DNA of 64,000 bases from Kitagawia praeruptora (lineage: Eukaryota > Streptophyta > Magnoliopsida > Apiales > Apiaceae). Below, one piece after another: positions 55,905 through 64,000 of this stretch. The notes under the pieces are model-generated. The model ran no database searches. It was not told where the DNA came from and worked only from the letters and a program-made list of their open reading frames with translations. Made by a program: the position numbers and the translations under genes. Positions within the stretch are counted from its first letter, which is position 1. The number at the start of each line of letters is the position of its first letter. The stretch covers positions 127,359,609 to 127,423,608 of the forward strand of contig CM075348.1 in assembly GCA_037693485.1 (NCBI GenBank), read 5' to 3'.

Positions 55905-57541
55905 AATTGATGTTCTACTGACACCCTAGGTAATTATTCCATCTTTTAAACTTTTTAAACCTTAACAAACAATTCAGAATGAATAAGCAAATCTTGTTCT
56001 ACTGGGAATCCTGAAACTAGCTTAAGCAGAGGTCTTATATGCTTGACATATATCATTTAAGAATTAAAAGATATTGTCTAAGAACAGTTTTAACTCACTA
56101 TTGCAATTAATTAAATTCAACAAATATTCATACACATATTAAGATCTTCTAACCAAAGATATAATGATTAAAAGCTAAGATCATAACATGCTTTGAATTT
56201 CTGAGAATTACATATTACACTAGTTCGAAGAATTGATACCTGAGTCATGTGAGGTGAATCATCTTCAAAGATTGCTGTGAAGGCAAGATATTAATTATGC
56301 TCTTCTCATCATCATCTGATCCATCCCAACTCTTTCCTTCAGCAAGATAAGTTCTGCGTTGATGCTTATGTTTCATCTCATTTAATGAATCCGTATTCAT
56401 CCTTGTCTGTCAGAATTCTGTACCATGTTGCACACCTTGATAGTTACGTATCACATAAAGCTTTTCATAACTGCAACTATCATGTCTTGTTCTTTCCACC
56501 ATCTCAGTCTTGTAACCACCTCTTGAGTTGAACTATATCTTGAAGAGTTTCTGCTTCGGAGTAGATAGGCCTGATCCCTGGATACAACTTTAATACTCTT
56601 TCTGAATTAGTAACTCTGCATGTCTGTTATGAGGTTCCATCATTAATTCCTGACTGAGATGTCTAACTGTCTAGTCCATTCTTAAACCTCCTTGATTCCA
56701 CTTTTCTAAAATCTCTGTTGATTCCTTGAAAGATATTTCTTGGTACAATCCACTAAGTGTAGTAGATGTTACATTGGAGCAATCCACTGAGTGTTTGTAT
56801 ATCACAGAATCAATAAAGTTAATTCAAATCTTCGAGAAAAATTCTATCCACTAAAATCTCTTCCATTCCTGCTTCTGAAAACCAGTGAATTCTATGGATA
56901 TAACTTTGAGGAGCTTCCACAAATTTTTCTTCAATAGGTAAAAATTAATTTCATTGAAAAATGCATCTTCTTCAAAAGATTCAAATCATATTTGACAACC
57001 CGGAGGAATCTTCAACTAATAATCTTCTTAGAACCATTGGATTAGAATAAATTCAAAATATTTAAAATTCAAAAACTTCAAGGACTTGAAAATTTTTGAG
57101 AAATAAAAATCTGAAAGTAAGTTCAAATTAATTAAAATTCAAAATTAGAGTCAAATTAATTAAGAATCAAAAAATCTCAAGAAATGAAAATTTTTTAGAG
57201 TTAAAGAATCCAAAAATTAATTCAAGTTAATTAAAATTTGAAATAATCAAGATTTAAAATTTTGAGAATTAATCAATTTAAAAATAAATTCAAGTTGTTT
57301 AAAAATCAAAATTTCCAAGAATTAATCATTTCAAGAATTAAAAAAATCGAATATAAGTTCAAATTATTTAACAATAAAAAAAATCTCAAAAATGAATATT
57401 TTTGAAGGTTAAAGAATTCGAAAATAAGGGAGTTGACTTTTTGGTCTAATACCGGATTTAATTTCTGTATGGGTCAACAAACTCGAAAATCAATTAGAGG
57501 ACCACAAAAATAAGGATCTTAATTTGTACGTCAATCAAAAG
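55905..57541 (-). other. leader region of copia X, noncoding
   Basis: No coding is supported. 57040-57420 is a string of AATTCAAATTAATTAAAA-like words, effectively a degenerate AT-rich tandem zone. This is the 5' leader between PBS and gag in element sense. Confidence 0.5.
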
Positions 57542-57555
57542 GCTCGGATGCCAAT
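57542..57555 (-). other. primer-binding site of copia X
   Basis: On the minus strand the LTR ends CCTAACA and is followed by ATTGGCATCCGAGCC, close to the initiator-tRNA-Met PBS pattern TGGCATCAGAGC. This fixes the element orientation. Confidence 0.7.
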
Positions 57556-59281
57556 TGTTAGGTCCAAAATAGTTTGTAGAAGGGGGGGGTTGAATACAAA
57601 CTATACCGTTTTATCGAAATTATTCTTTGGGTGTATATTAATTTTTAAACAATTCGATGCGAAATAAAACGAATACCGATATTTCAAGTTAAATATAAAA
57701 TTATATTAAACTTGATGGGGTGTGTCTAAATACACGGGTACAAATTACAATGTTTGATGACCAAACTAATTATTACAAATTCTATAGAAAATTGGACATG
57801 AACTTTTCTATATTTGTAATAAAAAGATCGAATGCTAAAAGCAATTCGAGAGATAAGTTCTAGGGAACTTAATCCGCTAGATAGTTCTAATAGTACAAGT
57901 AAACTATTTCTAGTGGTTTAGATTTAACCATACAAGCTAGAAATAATTTACAAGAATTAAATTAGAAGCTCAGAACCATTTTCTCTTGTTCTCTCTTTTT
58001 CTTCTATTGAAACAAGAGTGTGAAGCTGTATGTCTCTGTTTGTGACCGTCTGTCTATTTGTATAGACTTTGAGTTGAAAATATCTTCTGCTTATTTTTCT
58101 AACCAAAACAGACTATCCAAATGACCATTGAAGCCTTGCAGACTATCAAGTGATTCTCCAGACTATCGGTATGACTACCAAGGCTTGCAGACTATCCACT
58201 TGTCTTTGTAGACTATCGGAATGACTATCCAAATAGTCTTTAATACTTGATTTTCTGGCAGACTATCGAACCATGCAGACTATCAGCTCTCAGACTTTCT
58301 TTAAGACTTCCTTGCAGACTATCAAGCAGACTATCTGACTATTAATTAAATAGACTTTTCAAACTATTAATTAAATAGACTTTTCAGACTATTAATTAAA
58401 TAGACTTTCACACTATTAATTAAATAGACTTTCAGACTATCAATCAATTTAAAGAATTAAAAGAACTCGGCCAGACTATTGAATTTAAGTTAATAAACCT
58501 GGACAATTCTTCTTAATTCTTTTAACATCACACGGGTCGCCTGCCAACACAAATCAAATGATTTTTGTTTTATTTAGACGGGCTCCGTAGAAATGTTTTT
58601 AATCCGCACAGCTTATGATCTTTAATTAATAAATAATTATTTTAATCCAGAAATTATAAAAATAAATATCTAATATTATGAGATATTTATAAATATAATA
58701 TTTAAAATAAATAAAATATTTATTAATATAAATAAATCCTTACGCTCTAAGCTGCGGTCTCTTGACGGTCTGGAACCGTACTCCTTTTGCTTAACAAAAA
58801 ATATATCAATTCCAACCCGGGTTCCAGCTTTACGAACATATCACTTTGCATTTCTTTGTGATAATTCTTTTTCCTCATAGCCAATCCACTTGATAGTAAA
58901 ATCCTTGTGGTTAATGAATTTAGCACTTCTGTTACATGCACAATGATTTTCTCTTTGTATCAGTCTTGATAGCTTGAACCACTGAATTTAATGACGAACA
59001 ACCACTGATTAATGTTGACACTCGATGCACGGTCTGGTTCATGAGTGACTAACCGCAATGACTATTCTTCATATATTGACTTTAAAATTGTGGTTCCTGT
59101 CATCCTTTTCTTCACACTTTATTCAAACCTTTTCATCTGTATTCTGTCACTATAGGAACCTCTTGTCATTATAAATAGATTCCACTGACGCTTGATCAAC
59201 TGAATGAACTTCTTCAAGTGTAATATACCTCAAAACGGTAGATTGACTTTGTCTTCTTTTCTCTTGATAGTTAATCATTTG
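57556..59281 (-). repeat. 5' LTR of copia X (interrupted by gypsy C)
   Basis: It starts TGTTAGGTCC on the plus strand and matches 31016-32740 closely, including the GACTATTAATTAAATA array at 58335-58440. It stops at GTTAATCATTTG where gypsy C enters. The missing ~88 bp are not found in the rest of the window. Confidence 0.88.
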
Positions 59282-62200
59282 TGTAAGAACCCAGATTTTT
59301 GGTACGAATTAAAACTTTTGTTATGTGATGGAGTATAAGTGTAACAGTGGTTCTAATGAATGAGTATGGAATGGATATGGATTCCAATGTTTATATGTAA
59401 TGAAGATTGCAATTGGTTGATAACTTAGATTAGAATAATCTATCTCCTAGGAAAGTAAGATATGGTAATTCCAAAGAGGAAGGATATTCTCATGTCATCC
59501 AAATCGATATCTGTTATAAGTCCAGTGGTTCCGTAAAAGGGTTAAGGAACGCTCGAAAAAGAACAAGGGCATTTTTCTAATTATAAGAATTAAACAGAAA
59601 AGAAGTGATGAATAGTTTTTTTGGTGGAAATTGGAATATTATTAGACGATGCTATATAGAAGTATTCAGAACGGATTTCTGAGTTCGTATTGATGATCTA
59701 TAGACAATAAAAAGGTATGTAAACGATGTCAGATTCAGAAAAATAGCACTTTTTATTTTCTCTGAGATTTACCTGGACACTAAAGGATTTAAGGATTTAT
59801 TAAAGAGATTTAAGGAATTTAAATTCAAGAATATTAAGGAGGATTGAGAATGGTAGTATAAATATCAAGAAGGTTTCCGGTAAAACCCTAACAATAAATA
59901 CTTGAGATATTCCTCCGAACGAGCAAATTGAGCAATAACCGGACAAAGAAACAAGCAGAGAGCCAAGATATAAGCATGTGCAAGTGGATGGAGTAAGTAA
60001 CCAAGTTAGTTACCAAGGAAATAGCATCATTAGCAACTAAACCAAACTAGTTACAAGATTACATCATCTACACCACTAAAACTCAACACATGGCAAGAGA
60101 TGATGCATTGGATGACCAAATCACTTTAATAAAGTAGTTTTATGCTAGATATTATCATCAATAATTCATTTAGCCAAGGATTAGATCAAGAGCAAGCAAC
60201 CAACTCCATTGCTCTCTCCTTTAAGCTATATTAGGCCAAACACACAGCAGCTGAGTAAAACAGCCATAACTCCTTCGTTTCTCAATGAAATTTTGCATTC
60301 TATAGCTTGTTGGAAAGGTATTGAGATTCCCTACAACTCCTCTTTATTACCCTCATCCAGAAAGGCATGGTAAGGACCTCGTTTTTGCAGTTCTTTGAAC
60401 AGATGAATAGTAACTTTCAAGAACTAATTTTAGTTTTATTGTTTCTTTGGATGATTTAAGCTTGGTTAAGGTGTTCTAAGGGCTATACAAGGTTTGTTAA
60501 GGCTTATACACTCTCCAAGGAAGGTATATCTCACCTAAACCCTAGATCTTACTTTGAGTTTTATGGATATTCTTGATGGTTTTAGATTAGTTATGATCAT
60601 GGTGTTGATATAAGCATGTAAGCATGATTATGTAGTTAGTTTTGTTGATCTATGAGATTTGGTGGTTATAATGATGAAGTGAGATGTTCTTGGACTTGTT
60701 AAGATGAGTATTGTGTGTATAAGATGTATGGTATGCCCGGTGTGGCTTGGTTATGTCGTGACAATATGGAAATGTTCGAGTTATAGCCGTCGTAATGAGG
60801 AAATTTCTTTAGGACTTAAAAACAGTCAATACCCGAGATATTAAAATGATTTTTAGCACCACCACTGACTATGATTACAAAGATACGGTTGTCTAGTTTA
60901 TTTCGCCGAAAGAATCGAGTTAAAAGAGTTTACGGTTTAAGAGTTATGCTAGTTTTAGTGAACGTGGTTCAAGAGATTCCATCGCAGAAATGTACCTACT
61001 TTGAGGCTATGATTGAGACCCTTAATAGTCGACTTATAATATGAAATTTTGAGGATAAATACTAAGGTCAGTTAGCAAGGTATGTGCGAAGGTTTTGAGT
61101 TAAAAAGATTATTTTCCGATTTTATAAAAATGCGTAAGCTGAGATTGCGCAAGTGGAAAAGCCTTTTAGGGGAGGATACTATTCATTATAAACCTCCTGC
61201 CCTGTTTTGTAAAATTCTGAAAAATACATCTTCTGACCAGAGCCATGTCTTGAGTTGGTTACCTTCAAGACATTCTCTAGATCGTGCACGCGAAGATGGT
61301 GCGTCATTTGAGTTAACGGTTATCGAGTTATGAAGGTTTTAGTAATAGTGGTGCAAATAGTAAGAATCCGCAGTTGACCCAACTTTGAAAATACATTTCA
61401 CCTATCTAGACCCGTGTTTTCGAATCAAGATTTTTAAGATAAATATTACCAATACCAAAGATGATTTTATAAGTGGTTTTGTATTTAAATACGTTTCCAG
61501 TGATTTATTAAAAGTGTTGGAGTGCGAATCATGGAATAGTAATTCTCAGGAAGGTCAACTCTAGAGGTGCTACTTTGACCATCCGTTTTGGCTAAGTTAA
61601 AAGAGGAATTTCGAGTCGACTAAAACATGAAACTTATTAAGGATTATCAAGGCAACATATTGGTGTAAAGATCGAGGTTATAAATGCTTAACATGGATTA
61701 GAGGATCGATTTTGGATTAAACTATGACTAAGGTGTTTGCCGATTAACGTGGACTTAGTATGAGTTTTGAGGGACCCCTTAGTGCCTTGTTTGTGTTTGG
61801 ATTAAGTGTCTGAGCATTAAGTTATAAATGGATTGTATAGGGGATTAATCGCGTATTTTCTTGACTTTGTTTAGATCGTCGGATCCCGCTACGAGCCCCC
61901 TACTACATCTGGAACACCAGGCAAGTATACTTAACCCTACTCTATTGTTCAGAGTATATGTGTTTCAATGTATGGAGTATGCCATTTCAAATGTTTTATT
62001 TACAAGTTGCAAGTATTTTATCTCGTTACTCAAATACCGGATATTGATGTAATTGAATGCATGTATATATATTATTGTTGTGAATGTTATCCGGACAGTT
62101 TATAAGTATAGTAGTATGTATAAGAGTTATTGGTCCATAAGATTGGGAAAAGTATCGAGGTACACTGTTCGTACTCGGAGGGAGATAAATGTTTTGGAAA

Positions 62201-62368
62201 ACTATCTTGGTAATTATTGGAGGTGATGAGATTTTTGATCTGGATCATTTTATTCGAATCAATGATCAAAGCAATCATTCATATTTCTCCTCTTATATTT
62301 CGAGAGGAGAGTGATTTATTGGAAGTAGTAATTGTTCGTTGTTCCGAACGATGATAATTATTATAAGT

Positions 62369-62508
62369 TGAGGTGCACGTGGAATTATACGTGTCATCTA
62401 AGATAAAGAGTATATTGAGGTGCACGTGGAATTATATGTGTCATCCAAGATAAGGAGTATATTGAGGTTCACGTGGAATTATACGTGACATCTAAGGTGA
62501 TAAGTGTT
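62369..62508 (+). repeat. three 47-bp repeats with a G-box in the gypsy C LTR
   Basis: Units start TTGAGGTGCACGTGGAATTA at 62369 and 62415; the third begins at 62462 with TTCACGTGG. Each has CACGTGG and a second ACGTGTCAT or ACGTGACAT, ACGT-core motifs bound by plant bZIP and bHLH factors. Confidence 0.88.
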
Positions 62509-63470
62509 AAAGGTGCCCAGGGATACTCTGGTACCCCAGGTTCTGGACTGGAGATAGTGTAAGAGACTGGTACGGTGGCCAGCCCAACAAAGGTGTATAA
62601 ATGCCCGGATGCGGCTTAGGGTGTGATAGGCGGATCATCCTTCTACCGGTAGTAAATTGCAAGATGTATGGACTGATCATCCATTACAGCCCAGCGGATA
62701 AGAATCTCCTGAATATAGTCCATCAGCAGTGTAATTAATACCAGAGGCGGGTATTAATTGCAGTATGAATATTATATTCTTACTCAGTTTTTGCGGGTAA
62801 ATTTCAGTATGATGAGGAAATTATGGGGAGTCTTTTCTCGAAGAAGTTTGTAGTATATATATATATGAGTAATATCCAAAGTGGGAGAGTTTAAGGGTTC
62901 AATTGTTTATTGTTAATCAAAAGAAGAATATATTTCTAAAATGATTTTGATAGTACATTGTTGAAGTACAATTCATATCTTTGAGTATAAATATATATGA
63001 TTCTGGTGTATAAAACTTGCTGGGCATTCTTTGGCTCATTCTTGCTATTTAAATATTATTAAACAACGGCGATCAGAGATGGCACTAATACGGCGAACCA
63101 TGATAAGAGGAAAGGTCCTGCAACGGACGTAGCATGCTAGAAGAAAGGTTCCAGATATGAGAATAAGGTGGAAGAAGTATTATGAATTATATTGTGATAT
63201 ATGGGATTAACTGTTAAGTATTGTAATAGCTCTAGTGCTTTGAAGTTGTAATAAGATTATGGAGGATACTCTGATGTGTAAACACTTTTAGATTAGTAAG
63301 TTCTTGTTCTAAGACTATAACCCCTGGAGTAGATTATGGAGTGCATTATGAATATTGTTGTAGATTATATTGTGAGCAGGTGGTAGAATATTCCGCAAAG
63401 GTATGTATCGGTATGGTTAAGGTTGTGACGATCCAGATTCCTGGTAAGGGATTAGGGGGCGTGACAGAAA

Positions 63471-63488
63471 TGGTATCAGAGCAGTAGG
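63471..63488 (+). other. primer-binding site of gypsy C
   Basis: TGGTATCAGAGCAGTAGG, four bases after the LTR end. This is the canonical plant initiator-tRNA-Met site. Confidence 0.92.
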
Positions 63489-63524
63489 TTATAAACCCTA
63501 GATCCCTGACCTCGGGTCTGGGGG

Positions 63525-63977
63525 TGTTACAGAACGTTTGAATGAAGAAGAAAGAGAGATACACCATTTAAGACCTATTCTTCTGAAAACTATAGGAGTC
63601 AAATACGTATAGGATGTTTTGAATAAGTAAAGAAGAGTTTTGAATAAAAACAAACTCCTATAATTTAGCAGCTCACTCACATATATATAAATACATATTC
63701 CATATTTAAATAATCCTTACAGCTGTTTAAAAGTCCATTCCTATAAAATCTCCTTGATTTTCGCACTCCTAAACTTTCTAGACTGCTGACAAATGGCATG
63801 TTGATTATGAACTACCTCTATACAAATGGCTTGCTAAACTGTTACTGATTATACAATCAGTAAGCTACATTACCCTACAAAACCAAGTTAGTACATACAG
63901 AAATAACATGATGTTTTATATCTACCAATAAGCCATTTGGCTTGCTGTTTGTGATCATCAAAACCTAAGGAGTATCA
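63525..63977 (-). repeat. 3' LTR of a minus-strand copia (D)
   Basis: On the plus strand it runs from TGTTACAGAACG to GGAGTATCA. In element sense it starts TGATACTCCTTAGG followed by TTTTGATGATCAC, a phrase common in Sirevirus LTRs. The adjacent purine tract shows the rest of the element lies to the right of the window. Confidence 0.65.
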
Positions 63978-63994
63978 ATCTCCCCCTTTTTTAT
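63978..63994 (-). other. polypurine tract of copia D
   Basis: The complement of ATCTCCCCCTTTTTTAT gives AAAAAAGGGGGAGAT in element sense, immediately before the LTR start. It is typical of Sireviruses. Confidence 0.7.
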
Positions 63995-64000
63995 GATTAC

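Larger units (their letters stand above)
31016..59281 (-). mobile_element. Ty1/copia retrotransposon X (minus strand, heavily invaded)
   Basis: It is bounded by related LTRs at 31016-32828 (3' LTR in element sense) and 57556-59281 (5' LTR, interrupted). A PBS-like site lies next to the right LTR and a purine tract next to the left one. The interior contains CACTA-2 and the Angela copy. Decayed gag-pol is readable at 53283-55260, and an RT scrap continues on the other side of Angela near 44400. The target site on the left is probably GTAAA (31011-31015). Its right end lies beyond gypsy C, outside the window. Confidence 0.8.
59282..63524 (+). mobile_element. Ty3/gypsy retrotransposon C: 4.2-kb 5' LTR and PBS
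   Basis: The LTR runs 59282-63466, TGTAAGAACCCAG to GGGGGCGTGACA (4185 bp), inserted after ATTTG in the X LTR. It is followed by the PBS and about 40 bp of leader, then cut by copia D at 63525. Similarity to the gypsy A LTR (end layout, TTTCAAGAACTAA segment) marks it as a related Tekay-like family. No protein coding is supported inside; the open frames at 61082-61333 and 61861-62052 are LTR noise. Confidence 0.82.

Noticed and set aside
61082..62052. Open frames of 83 and 63 codons in the gypsy C LTR
   Set aside because: They lie within a 4.2-kb LTR, have no domain and are of length expected by chance.
59282..63524. A solo LTR ending at GTGTTACA near 63530
   Set aside because: No 5-bp duplication fits that end, and a canonical PBS at 63471 follows an LTR end at 63466, so it is better read as a 5' LTR plus leader cut by copia D.
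1..64000. tRNA, rRNA, snoRNA or miRNA genes
   Set aside because: I saw no cloverleaf with A/B boxes, rDNA sequence or convincing hairpin precursor; a dedicated scan could still find one.

Overview
The window is a repeat-dominated stretch of a large plant nuclear genome, most likely a eudicot. It is AT-rich and holds several Ty1/copia and Ty3/gypsy LTR retrotransposons nested in one another. Three long CACTA (En/Spm-like) DNA transposons are inserted in them. I see no intact host gene. Every recognisable host coding sequence is a short exon fragment inside a CACTA element. The species cannot be fixed from the sequence.

Layout. 1-10975: a minus-strand Sirevirus-type copia (copy S1) with integrase, RT, RNase H and a long broken env-like third ORF. 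It is split by CACTA-1 (5774-9846, TSD ACG). 10976-17754: 3' part of a plus-strand Tekay-like gypsy (A), with an extra ORF before gag, gag, an almost fully deleted pol and a 3.5-kb LTR. 17755-31015: a second gypsy (B) that starts abruptly inside its pre-gag ORF. It is split by CACTA-3 (18116-24214, TSD TCA), has a decayed gag-pol lacking the integrase core but keeping a chromodomain-like tail, and its 3' LTR is split by a solo LTR (28716-30937, TSD GTTAC). 31016 to beyond 59281: a minus-strand copia (X) that entered the B LTR and was then invaded by CACTA-2 (35888-42690), by a full-length Angela-type copia (44441-53277, TSD TAGAG) and, in its right LTR, by gypsy C (4.2-kb LTR at 59282-63466, tRNA-iMet PBS at 63471). 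Gypsy C is itself entered by the 3' LTR of a further minus-strand copia (D, 63525-63977).

The most interesting content is in the CACTA elements. None shows a transposase; each carries fragments of several unrelated host genes, all in one orientation and mostly with exact exon borders and usable splice signals. CACTA-1: calreticulin (six exons) followed by an UNC-13/PATROL1-like gene (two exons). CACTA-3: TOPLESS, importin beta-1, R2R3-MYB exon 2, acyl-CoA oxidase 4 (two exons) and a Lys-rich terminal exon. CACTA-2: a coiled-coil exon, methylesterase, NOP58, a glycine-rich RRM protein and a probable choline-transporter-like exon. Retained introns imply capture from genomic DNA, and the arrays could be transcribed as exon-shuffled chimeras.

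CACTA-2 and CACTA-3 have different termini but share tandem arrays of related units with a period of about 175 bp. CACTA-2 also carries some 25 copies of the bZIP-type motif TGACGTGG in its two subterminal regions. These two features, with the multi-gene capture, are the main candidates for previously undescribed structure here.
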